Shown: positions 46,454 to 56,188 of the stretch, in pieces
Numbering within the stretch: the stretch's first letter is position 1
Layout of the letters: every line of letters starts with the position of its first letter
Assembly (NCBI RefSeq): GCF_027579695.1
Contig: NC_083571.1
Coordinates: 49,709,390-49,773,389 of the forward strand
Direction of reading: 5' to 3'
DNA: 64,000 nucleotides
From: Neoarius graeffei
Taxonomy: Eukaryota > Chordata > Actinopteri > Siluriformes > Ariidae
Made by a program: the position numbers and the translations under genes
Notes under the pieces: generated by a model
What the model was told of the DNA's origin: nothing
The model's input: only the letters and a program-made list of their open reading frames with translations
The model's database searches: none

Positions 46454-47409
46454 TTTTGAGGTGATATGAGAAGTGCAGTGCTTGGCCCACGTGAGTGGAA
46501 ATGAGTGTGAGATTGTTATTGGCCATGCTGATAGAAGTTACAATAGATGTGCAGTAGGCTTAGGTATTGGCTTTCCAATAAGTTCTGGCACACATTATTA
46601 ACATGGAATTGTTCCTGGTAATACATGCTTATGGTATGATATTTTATATTGGGTTTGTAGTACATTTTCATTTTCTCCAGGAGTCTTTTAGAAAGAATAC
46701 ATTGATGGAGGCTCAAATTGCATGTAAGGTTGTTCATGAAAGCAACGATTCAAGAGCATGGCTACAAAGGTCTGTGAATTGCATCATCCAGCTCTGACTG
46801 CTGGCAATCAAATTATCTGCTCTCCAGCATGAACTCATTTCCTTCAACAACAGATCTCAACATTGGCTTGACAACTTTATAAATTCTAAGATATTTTATT
46901 TTTATTCTGCCAGGATCTTATTGGAAGTCCCAGTAGACAATTGAACAGAGTATTAAGAATTTCCTGAAGGATCCTGTTGCATATGACTTGATCAGTTAGT
47001 ATTTTTTTCTTATGCTGATTATTTTGATAGGCATCTCTTAATAGTTTATAATTTTCCTGACATCAAACTGCGTAACGTTTTTACAGGATGTATGCTGTTT
47101 TTTTTTTCTTAAGAAAATTAGATAGCTATTTTGCAATTATAATAAAATACATAGTATGAAAAATGAATAAATTTAAGATTAAACTGAAATGCCGTTATGT
47201 CATTGTGCTGAAATCTGTATAAATATTAAATTATACATTATATTAAAATACATTTGCTAACCTATAGATGTGTTTTTTTTTTGTTTGTTTGTTTTGTGTG
47301 TGTGTGTGTGTGTGTGTGGGAGAGAGAAAAAGGTCAAGTCAGTTTTTGTATAGCACTTTTAACAGACATTTTTGCAAAGCAGCTTTACAGAAAATAGACT
47401 TTTAAAACA
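46451..47409. other. Unassigned sequence with a shared dispersed repeat
   Basis: No gene. A (GT)n is at about 47296-47318. TTTGTATAGCACTTTTAACA and GCAAAGCAGCTTTACAGA (47345-47395) belong to the dispersed repeat also seen at 23940. Confidence 0.35.
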
Positions 47410-47985
47410 TCTCTCTCACTCATAGCGGCCTCAGCTGAGTCACACACCTGGAGCTCCAATCCTGTCGATCAGCCATGCAGTTGGCTAGCTCAGCCGTACT
47501 GGCTGTGCTCACATCCCTTTTCAGGGCGTCACTGAAGGTTGTGGGGGGACAGCTTCGACTTCTGCAACCGTGGAGAGGCTCCCACAGCACAAGCTTACCA
47601 GCAGGCAGATTCTAGTGCCTGAAGCAGGGGCCTGCAAGCCCAAGTCGCCACCAGGCCACCTTGTCAGAAATTCTGGGGAGGATACCATATACAGTAAATC
47701 TTCATTTGGTACATAGCTCTGCCAGCTGATGTTCAGGGCCGCATGTAACACTCGAGTGTAGGAGCCATCAAGAGATCTTTCTAAGGTAGAGGTAAGAGGC
47801 CAGCATTCGCAGCCATACAGGAGGACAGACTCGACGGTGGCCACAAAGAGCCTACACTTCAGCTTGCGAGAGACACTTGATTTCCAGATCTTACTCATAT
47901 CATTCAATGCCTGCCAGGCTAGTGCTTTGCGAACTTTGATATCCTGCTCAGTTGAATTAACCCATGAGAATAAATACTTAAACAT
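47410..47985 (-). mobile_element. LINE (non-LTR retrotransposon) 3' end, reverse transcriptase C-terminus
   Basis: On the - strand the frame from 47985 reads STEQDIKVRKALAWQALNDM, then RKLKCRLFVATVESVLLYGC, the usual end of a LINE reverse transcriptase. After frameshifts near 47690 and 47520 the final part resumes (KRDVSTASTAELANCMADRQ) and stops at 47420. The 5' part is absent, as is normal for truncated LINE copies. RTE/L2-like is inference. Confidence 0.8.
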
Positions 47986-47994
47986 ATGAACCAA

Positions 47995-48533
47995 TTGTAT
48001 CCCTAAGAAATGTATTTGCTGTGTATTGAAGAGATGTCTTTCTGTTGCCAGAATAATTTAGTGAAATAATAAGGAAACAAAATATCCTTAATACAGTGAT
48101 TAAGAGTCTATTATGGGAAAATAAGTAGAAGTTGACACCATCCACAACTTGGATGCAAATCTGGTCTAATTTGGATGGTAGAAATTTCCTTAACATAGAC
48201 TTCAAACTGGAAGGAAGTTATTGAAATACTATTTGACAGTTGACCTTTGTGACCCTCCTCCTGTTCATTAATTCCTAAATCTACTCTTTACATCTACTGG
48301 TTACATTGATAGCTCCATATACAAACATTCAACCACTTGTTCTTGAGCTATTGCGCTAAAGAGAATCTCTGATAAAGAACCTGAAAACAATGACTTCAAC
48401 TTGATGGCAGAGGTATAAAGAAAAAAAAAGATACACATTTTTTTCACTGTCCAGGCTCAAAATGAATTGCATCAATCAGTAAAGTAAGCCTGCAATGTTC
48501 TCTGATAATCGTTCAAGTATGGATCTTGCACAT
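47995..48533. other. Unassigned sequence
   Basis: No gene or clear repeat was seen. Confidence 0.3.
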
Positions 48534-48534
48534 A

Positions 48535-49600
48535 CAGTGGTGCTTGAAAGTTTGTGAACCCTTTAGAATTTTCTATATTTCTGCATCAATATGACCTAAA
48601 ACATAGTCAGATTTTCACACAAGTCCTAAAAGTAGATAAAGGGAACCCAGTTAAACAAATGAGACAAAATTATAATACTTGGTCATTTATTTATTGAGGA
48701 AAATGATCCAATATTGCATATCTGTGAGTGGCAAAAGTATGTGAGCCTTCGCTTTCAGTATCTGGTGTGACCCCCTTGTGCAGCAATAACTGCAACTAAA
48801 CGTTTCTGGTAACCGTTGATCAGTCCTGCACACCGGCTTGGAGGAATTTTAGCCCATTCCTCCATACAGAACAGCTTCAACTCTGGGATGTTGGTGGGTT
48901 TCCTCGCATGAACTGCTCGCTTCAGGTCCTTCCACAGCATTTTGATTGAATTAAGGTCAGGATTTTGACTTGGCCATTCCAAAACATTAACTTTATTCCT
49001 CTTTAACCATTCTTTGGTAGAACAACTTGTGTGCTTAGGGTTGTTGTCTTGCTGCATGACCCACCTTCTCTTGAGATTCAGTTCATGGACAGATGTCCTG
49101 ACATTTTCCTTCAGAATTCGCTGGTATAATTCAGAATTCATTGTTCCATCAATGATGGCAAACCGTCCTGGCCCAGATGCAGCAAAACAGGCCCAAACCA
49201 TGATACTACCGCCACCATGTTTCACAGATGGGATAAGGTTCTTATGCTGGAATGCAGTGTTTTCCTTTCTCCAAACATAATGCTTCTCATTTAAACCAAA
49301 AAGTTCTATTTTGGGCTCATCCATCTACAAAACATTTTTCCAATAGCCTTCTGGCTTGTCCATGTGATCTTTAGCAAACTGCAGATGAGCAGAAATGTTC
49401 TTTTTGGAGAGCAGTGGCTTTCTCCTTGCAACCCTGCCATGCACACCACTGTTGTTCAGTGTTCTCCTGATGGTGGACTCATGAACATTAACATTAGCCA
49501 ATGTGAGAGAGGCCTTCACATGCTTAGAAGTTACCCTGGGGTTGCTTTGCTTCTACAGACTTCTCGTGCAGTGGGGAAAAAATGCACTGCTGTGTTCCAT
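48535..49600 (-). mobile_element. Tc1-like transposon, 3' two-thirds with long open transposase frame
   Basis: The TIR starts CAGTGGTGCTTGAAAGTTTG after TA (48533-48534). The transposase reads on the - strand in two frames that abut: 49519-49325 (helix-turn-helix end, STIRRTLNNSGVHG) and 49324-48755. The latter holds the catalytic core (KHGGGSIMVWACF, VMQQDNNPKHTS and PSQNPDLNSIKMLW) and ends at the family's natural C-terminus QGGHTRY. The usual IE of NPIE is changed to SIK here, so the last catalytic Glu appears lost. A stop at the frame junction and a missing left portion make it inactive. Confidence 0.85.
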
Positions 49601-50639
49601 ATGTAGAAGAACTATCGAGGAAACAAAAGGGACAACTTCAATCTTCATTTGATAAGACTTCACCCAGGGAAGGAAGTGACGCGCCATGTTCATACCAGGG
49701 CTTGCTGACCGATGAACTTGCTAGTGTTAACCCTCTCTCATGTTATTTGCCCTGTTGATAGTGGGCGGGGCTTGCTGAGCAATGAACAAGCTTTTTATCT
49801 GTAGCCTATTAACTAAAATGGGGCAGTCAAGCAGTAACGTTAGTCCAAAACAAAAGCAGAAACACTTTCACATAAAGGCAGCAACCGCCACCGTCAAATG
49901 GTGCGGTTGGAGTCTTGTTCTCGGACTCAACTTGGATCAATAGTAGACTCAACTCAAAATTTTCTTTAATGAATTGGACTTGACTCGGACTCGAACACTG
50001 GGGACTTGAGACTGGACTCCGACTCGAGGTTTAGTAACTCGACCACAACACTGCCCTGACCTCAACCCCACAGACTCCCACCTTTGAGATGAACTGGAAT
50101 ATCAGCCCCAACATCAGTGCCTGACCTCACTAATGCTGCTGTGTTTAATTCAGTGATCAAATCTCCACAGACACACTCAAAAATCTAGCGCAAAACTTCC
50201 ACTTTTTCTGGAAAGTTATTATAACAGCAAAGGGGGAATAAAGCTGGAATGGAATATTGAAACTCAGCAAAAATAAAAGAACTACACATTGTTTCATAAT
50301 GCATCAGAACAGTCTGCTCTTAATTACTATACCAAAGGAAAAAATCCACAAGACTTCTTTCTAAGCACTGACTGGAAACATTTTAATTAATGAGCATTAT
50401 TAGTCATCAGAACACTGCACAAGATATTTTTTTCATTTGCTCATTCTGGCTCATTGTACAAACTATTTACAAAAAGTTGTTAAACATGCATTGCTATCAG
50501 TCAAAAAACTAAACAGCAAATACCTTACTTAATTTTTCTTAAATATTTAAAAATTATTCAAGAAACAAAATTTATGGCAGGAAAAAAAAATTGCAGTCCA
50601 CATGCCCTATTGTACATGAACATCTACTTCTACAGTACC
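49601..50639. repeat. Mixed transposon scraps
   Basis: GGACTTGACTCGGACTCGAA and TCGAGGTTTAGTAACTCG (49970-50045) resemble the end of a dispersed fish MITE. CCTGACCTCAACCCCACAGA (50055) continues in the style of an IS630/Tc1 transposase C-terminus to about 50260. No gene. Confidence 0.4.
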
Positions 50640-50930
50640 AGTCAAACGTACTGCATTTTATTATTTACTGTTTTGATTCCAAAGACACTAAGAAGGCAAG
50701 AAATTGCACTAATTAACTTTAGACGAGGGCACATCTGTTAACTGAAAAGCATCCCAGGTGACTACCTCATGAAGCTGGTTAAGATAATGCCAATAGTGTG
50801 CAAAGCGGCATCAAAGTAAACAGTGGCTACTTTGAAGAATCTAAAATATGAACCATTTTGTTTACCATATAATTCCATAGTTTTGATGTCTTCAGTATTG
50901 TTCGACAATGTAGAAAATAGGGAAAAAACG
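50640..50930 (+). mobile_element. Tc1-like fragment, related to 18400-18690
   Basis: It shares AGGCAAGAAATTGCACTAAT and CTGGTTAAGATAATG with the 18.4-kb locus. ACAGTACCAGTCAAACGTAC near 50633 looks like its terminal end. It is followed directly by another Tc1 family. Confidence 0.5.
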
Positions 50931-50935
50931 ACCCT

Positions 50936-51382
50936 ATGCACACAAGTCGTTCTACCAAAGAATGGTTAAAGAAGAATAATGTTTTGGAATGGCCAAGTCA
51001 AAGTCCTGACCTTAATCCAATCGAAATGTTGTGGAAGGACCTAAAGCGAGCAGTTCATGTGAGGAAACCCACCAACATCCCAGAGTTGAAGCTGTTCTGT
51101 ACGGAGGAATGGGCTAAAATTCCTCCAAGCCGGTGTGCAGGACTGATCAACAGTTACTGGAAACGTTTAGTTGCAGTTATTGCTGCACAAGGGGGTCACA
51201 CCAGGTACTGAAACCAAGGTTCACATACTTTTGCCACTCACAAATATGTAATCTTGGATCATTTTCCTCAATAAATAAATAACCAAGTATAATATTTTTG
51301 TCTCATTTGTTTAACTGGGTTCTCTTTATCTACTTTTAGGACTTGTGTGAAAATCTGACGATGTTTTAGGTCATATTGATGC
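50936..51382 (+). mobile_element. Tc1-like transposon, 3' third (same family as 48535-49600)
   Basis: A 91-residue frame at 50936-51211 carries [20 protein letters not shown] (last catalytic Glu intact) and ends QGGHTRY. The TIR body follows to 51382, where a SINE fragment replaces the terminal bases. It lies in inverted orientation to the 48535-49600 copy. Confidence 0.85.
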
Positions 51383-51568
51383 AGACTCTAAATTGACCGT
51401 AGGTGTGAATGTGAGTGTAAATGGTTGTTTGTCTCTATGTGTCAGCCCTATGATGACCTGGTGACTTGTCCAGGGTGTACCCCGCCTCTCGCCCATAGTC
51501 AGCTTGGATAGGCTCCAGTTTGCCTGTGACCCCGCACAGGATAAGTGGTTACGGATAATGGATGGAAG
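51383..51568 (+). mobile_element. tRNA-headed SINE, 3' fragment (copy 11)
   Basis: It starts at ACTCTAAATTGACCGTAGG and ends in an AATGGATGGA tail. The head is missing. It interrupts the end of the preceding Tc1 repeat. Confidence 0.85.
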
Positions 51569-51763
51569 GAATGAATAATTTAGATGAGTGCACATCACGA
51601 TTCCCTAGTGGCCAGTCAAGGATAGAAATTTTTACTAAGTGCTATATTTTATATATATATAAAATCATCATAAATTTATGACATAAGGTGTAGAAGAAAT
51701 CATTTAATTTCACAAGGGCAACAAAGTGCTTATAAGTGTGGGGAAGGCTCAGGAAAGATAGCA

Positions 51764-54700
51764 TCACTCAGCCTCCTCTTCCTCTGGAGAATAGTCATAC
51801 ACAGACTCGTTGTGTTCACCCTCCTCCTCATATACGCTCATATCTTCCTTGTTCTTAGTCTTCATCACTATCATTTTCATCAGAGTCATCTTCCTCATCT
51901 TCCACTCCCTCATCTGCGGTACCTCATCACTTGTACCTGAAAACGATATGCTCTTTTTTCAGGCTTTTAAAAATGAACTAATATGATTGGCAAATTGCTG
52001 CGGCAAAGAAGAAGAAAGGAACACTTCAGGATGTGTTATTGTAGGGAAATAATCGTTTGGGGTGATTCATTTACTCTGCTACACATCTGGTCAGATCATA
52101 CCATGCTGCCATTGTTTAGTTTCCTAAAACAGCACACCCAGTCATGTTCTATACCTTATATAACCTTAGTTCAGCATGTTAACCGACTGTTCAGTTTCAT
52201 TCCTCAGGTTATAAATCTAGAGAAAACATCCATTAGCATCAGTTGGTGCACGCAAGCATTTTTTTTTTAAATCGAGCCAACAGTTGGATTGGTCTCTGCT
52301 TTTTTACTTTAATATAACTACTTTTATTAATGCCAGCTTACAGATGGTGTCAAGGAATGCAGTGAAATGTTCCCACAGATCAGTTATAAAATCAGTTAGT
52401 TTTTCTTCCATACATTCTTCTATGACTTCCAAATCCATCGATGCTACATTTGGCTGAAACAGTAGCTTTTTCAGAAGCCTGTGGTAACTGAGAAACACAG
52501 ACAGTAACTCGCATGAAATTCACACTGGTGCTTTTAAATATTACTTTATCACTCACACTGGCCTCTTACCTTTTGGCACGTGACATATATTTCTGAAACA
52601 AAAACACACACAGAACACCTTAAGTACAGTATCTACTGGGATACTGAAGGTTATTTTCAGATTGCAAGCCATTAGTTAGCAGTCGTTAGTTACATTAACA
52701 CTTCTGTGGCCTCAAAATATCCTGTACGCTCACATTTTCTAAATCAATATCAAGGTAACATTAAGGGTGAAGCATCTAAAATTACATAAAAATTCACTGC
52801 AAATCCCTCATTAGCTGTTCATGACCAGAGCAGGGCTGATGCATACCATAGATTTTCAATCATTGTTGTGATCAAACAAAAAGTGATGATCAGGCCTTTC
52901 AATTACATGAAACCAGCGACGGATAACGTCGTAGGCGCCCAAATTAAGGTCAAGCGCCCAAAATATGCTACCAACCCCCCCCGAAATGTTGATTAAATAA
53001 ACTTGGGTACATAAAACCCAATGTTTTGACTTTCGGCTTTAAAAACACAGAAATCAGCGAAAATTAGCATGTATTTCTCGTAATTGACACAAAATCCGCA
53101 CCATTCCCATGTTGTTCGGGGTTTATCAAACTCGCCATAAGCTTCGCACCGAGCACAAATTCTCCATCAACGGCGATCGGCACGCCATGATTTTGTGGAA
53201 AAGTGAGACTCGTGTACTAATGACCAGAGCGGGATTTCCACATTAGGTAAATCATCTTTCTTCTTTTATGGCGATTGGCAAACAGCTTTTAGGTGCATTA
53301 CCACCACCTTCTGGACTGGAGTGTGAACCAGAATGTTTACTGGCCATCCATCCATCCATCCATCCATCCATTATCTGTAGCTGCTTATCCTATATAGGGT
53401 CGCGGGCAAGCTGGAGCCTATCCTAGCTGACTATGGGCGAGAGGTGGGGTATACCCTGGACAAGTCGCCAGGTTATCGCAGGGCTGACACCGAGACAAAC
53501 AACCATTCACACCTACAGTCAATTTAGAGACACTAATTAGCCTAACCTGCATGTCTTTGGACTGTGGGGGGAAACTGGAACACCTGGAGAAAACCCACAC
53601 AGACACAGGGAGAACATACAAACTCCACACAGAAAAGGCCTTCACCGGCCACTGGGCTCAAACCCAGGACCTTCTTGCTGTGAGGAGACAGTGCTAACTA
53701 CACTACGCTATTGTGCTAAATTCTCCTAATAATTCCTGTATCATTTAAAAACCTAAAAGTAGCCCTATATCCCACATTATCAGACCTCAACTGCAATATC
53801 TCTCTGATACCTAGTGTCATGTGATTTAAATCAGGTAAAAGACTGAATAAAAGAGAGCTATTCAGGACACAACTGTGTGTATTTAAGATACAGCTTGCAT
53901 CTTAAAATACATACAGTTATGTAAGTGTGGGTGGAATCAGTGACTTGGAGCTTGGTCCTCTTGTTGATGGTAGTCTTAGACACTGGCCTTTTCATTTAAA
54001 CTAAGATCTTTTACCCGACTATATACTGTGAATTGCACTGCCGATTCTTGTGATGTGACTGAAAAACCTTGTGTCACAGGTCTGCTACAGGTTCGTCTCT
54101 TTGATGGCAACAGTGCAGAACTTGCTTTTTCATTCACAGGCTCCTTTCCTCCAGGCTCTCCTCAGGCCCCAACATCTTTTGTCATATGCACACTTCAAGC
54201 ACAGTGAAATTCATCCTCTGCATTTAACCCATCTGAAGCAGTGAACACACACACTCAGAGCAGTGGGCAGCCACACCAGAGCGCCCGGGGAGCAGTTGGG
54301 GTCAGGTAACTTGCTCAAGGGCACTTCAGCCCAAGGCCGCCCCACGTCAACCTAACTGCATGTCTTTGGACTATGGGGGGGAAACCGGAGCACCCGGAGG
54401 AAACCCACGCAGACACGGGGAGAACATGCAAACTCCATACAGAAAGGCCCCCGCCAGCTGCCGGGCTCGAACCCGGAACCCTCTTGCTCTGAGGCGACCA
54501 TGCTAACCACTACACCACCGTGCCGCCCAGGTGAACAGGAGGCTCAGAAAAGTAAAAAAAAAAATGTGCAGAAGCAAAGCGAGGTGGAACAGCAAAACAA
54601 GGTAATGCATCATACTTGATTCCTTCTGTTACTCTCAAAATATGTCTTTTGCACACACAAGTTTGCCTGTGTTGTTCTCGGCCTACCTGGAGGAAGTGGA

Positions 54701-55459
54701 CAAGCAGGTGGACACCCTAGGAGTAGTTCTGATAGTAGTTTTAAATACTAACTGTATTCTAATTATTTTTGTCATGTACATCAAGAGGGATTAATGCTGT
54801 AGACATTTTACAATAAAGGTTAAAAATAACATTCATAGATTTCTTTATGCGTAACTTTGTAGCTAAAAAAGCAGCAGCAGGTTTAAAAACACAGAGCACT
54901 GGGAAAACAGCACTTTGCGCATGCAGAAAAGCCCAAATTACCCTGCATCAAGACGGAAAAAGTCCAAATTCAGAAATACAGGATATAGCACAAATTATGT
55001 AATTGAAAGGCCTGATGATGCATATGACCATAGATGTAATCCAATCTGACCTCAATGAACTGGAATGGGTCATCTTCCTGTAGCAGATGCTCAATGCCTG
55101 AACGGACAACTCCCAAGTGACTACGGATCTCTTCAGTTCGCACCAAATACTGCTGGATGTTGATGCTCTCCTCCCTCTCGTAGGCATGCACACACTCGCT
55201 CAGTGATGGCAGGAATCTGTACATTCTAGTCATCAGAACTACTCCTAGGGTGTCCACCTGCTTGTCCACTTCCTCCAGGTAGGCCGAGAACAACACAGGC
55301 AAACGTGTGCGTGCAAAAGACATATTTTGAGGGTAACAGCGGGAATCAAGTATGATGCATTACCTTGTTTTGCTGTTCCACCTCGTTTTGCTTCTGCGCA
55401 TTTTTTTCGACTTTTCTGAGCTTCCTGTTCACCTTCTGCAGCTGTGTGTTCAGAGATAC
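51764..55459 (-). CDS. TRIM-family protein, C-terminal exons only (possibly decaying)
   Basis: Five exons can be read on the - strand. 55459-55364 is 96 bp, 32 residues, a charged coiled coil rich in K, Q and N. 55284-55051 is 234 bp if canonical, or 222 bp from 55272; it ends in LLQEDDPFQFIE, the usual end of a TRIM coiled coil. 52592-52570 is 23 bp, 52487-52342 is 146 bp, and 51936-51764 is 173 bp including TGA. The 96/234/23 lengths and phases are the classic TRIM exon pattern, and donors and acceptors are GT/AG except as noted. The last exon encodes an acidic tail ending YSPEEEEAE. Family knowledge: TRIM proteins are RING E3 ubiquitin ligases that dimerise through this coiled coil. The RING/B-box exon was not found up to 64000; a transposon nest occupies that side. 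No B30.2 domain is seen. The 55284 boundary is preceded by CG instead of AG, and the tail has two compensating frameshifts. I cannot name the TRIM subtype. Confidence 0.7.
52570..52592 (-). CDS. 23-bp TRIM mini-exon
   Basis: On the - strand this is preceded by TTTTGTTTCAG and followed by GTAAGAGG. It is exactly 23 bp and encodes KYMSRAK plus two bases that join the next exon in frame. A 23-bp exon right after the coiled-coil exon is a hallmark of TRIM genes and supports the family call independently of residue similarity. Confidence 0.75.
52600..53342. other. TRIM intron sequence, nothing recognised
   Basis: No exon or repeat was recognised. The interval contains a CCATCCATCC run at its end, which is the tail of the next SINE. 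Confidence 0.3.
53343..53717 (-). mobile_element. tRNA-headed SINE, copy 12 ((GGAT)n-tail subfamily)
   Basis: The reverse copy starts with a (CCAT)n tail, then follows the same body order. The head is mutated (CTACGCTATTGTGC in place of CACCACCGTGCC). Located in a TRIM intron. Confidence 0.85.
53718..54180. other. TRIM intron sequence, nothing recognised
   Basis: No exon or clear repeat was seen. A short inverted repeat, GTATTTAAGATACAGC / GCATCTTAAAATACAT, lies near 53878-53915. Confidence 0.3.
54181..54340 (-). mobile_element. tRNA-derived SINE (second family) fragment
   Basis: AAGCACAGTGAAATTCATCC, CATTTAACCCATCTGAAGC and AACTTGCTCAAGGGCACTTC match the 22083 and 44435 copies. The Pol III head is replaced by the next SINE. 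Confidence 0.7.
54341..54528 (-). mobile_element. tRNA-headed SINE, head-side half (copy 13)
   Basis: It runs from CAACCTAACTGCATGTCTTT to the head CACCACCGTGCCGCCC. The tail half is missing, and the body is fused to the second SINE family. The inverted TRIM duplicate starts at its head end. Confidence 0.85.
54529..54736 (+). pseudogene. Inverted partial duplicate of two TRIM exons and their intron
   Basis: This is nearly identical to the reverse complement of 55232-55434: the end of the 96-bp exon, the whole intron, and the start of the next exon. Most differences are CpG to TpG/CpA changes and A-run length, as expected for a non-functional copy. It abuts the head of a SINE at 54528 and lies about 0.5 kb from its parent, within a TRIM intron. 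Confidence 0.85.
54737..55050. other. TRIM intron sequence between the gene and its inverted duplicate
   Basis: AT-rich, no repeat recognised. Confidence 0.3.
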
Positions 55460-55539
55460 CTACAGAGAGACATACTAATGAGACGAAGGCAGCGTGCTCC
55501 CAAAATGGTTTAAAAAAAGCAAAAGAGGGGGTGGCTCCC

Positions 55540-55895
55540 ATCCATCCATTATCTGTAGCCGCTTTATCCTGTTCTACAGGGCCGCAGGCAAGCTGGAGCC
55601 TATTCCAGCTGACTATGGGCAAGAGGCGGGGTACACCCTGGACAAGTCCCCAGATCATCGTAGGGCTGACACACAGACAACCATTCACACCTACAGTCAA
55701 TTTAGAGTCACCAGTTAACCTAACCTGCATGTCTTTGGACTGTGGGGAAAACCGGAGCACCCGGAGGAAACCCACGCTGACACGGGAAGAACATGCAAAC
55801 TCCACACAGAAAGGCCTTCGTAGGCCGCTTGGCTTCGAACCCAGAACCTTCTTGCTGTGAGGTGACAGTGCTAACCACTGCACAACCGTGTGCTG
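55540..55895 (-). mobile_element. tRNA-headed SINE, copy 14 ((GGAT)n-tail subfamily)
   Basis: Reverse copy with a CCATCCATTATC tail side and mutated head (CTGCACAACCGTGTGC). The 290-codon - strand frame across it mixes SINE and TRIM-intron sequence and is not a gene. Confidence 0.87.
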
Positions 55896-56106
55896 GCTCA
55901 CATTTTGCAGTGAAACCTGAGCTGGAACCAAGTGAGGATAAATGTACAAAAATCCATTCTGTTTACCTTTTACAGCCCAGAATGTTTCCAGATTTGTTTT
56001 CCATGCAACACATCTATACCAGGGGTGTCCAACCTTATCCACAAAAGGCTGGTGTGGGTGTATGTTTTCATTCCAGTCAAGCAGAAACCAAAAGCACAGT
56101 CCCCTA

Positions 56107-56136
56107 GTGCATCTCAAAAAATGAGAATATTGTGGT

Positions 56137-56188
<52 letters not shown>

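Noticed and set aside
55245-56117. 290-codon - strand ORF, the longest in the window
   Set aside because: It joins the edge of a TRIM exon and intron, a whole SINE and MITE sequence in one accidental frame. The domain content is only SINE-derived peptide.
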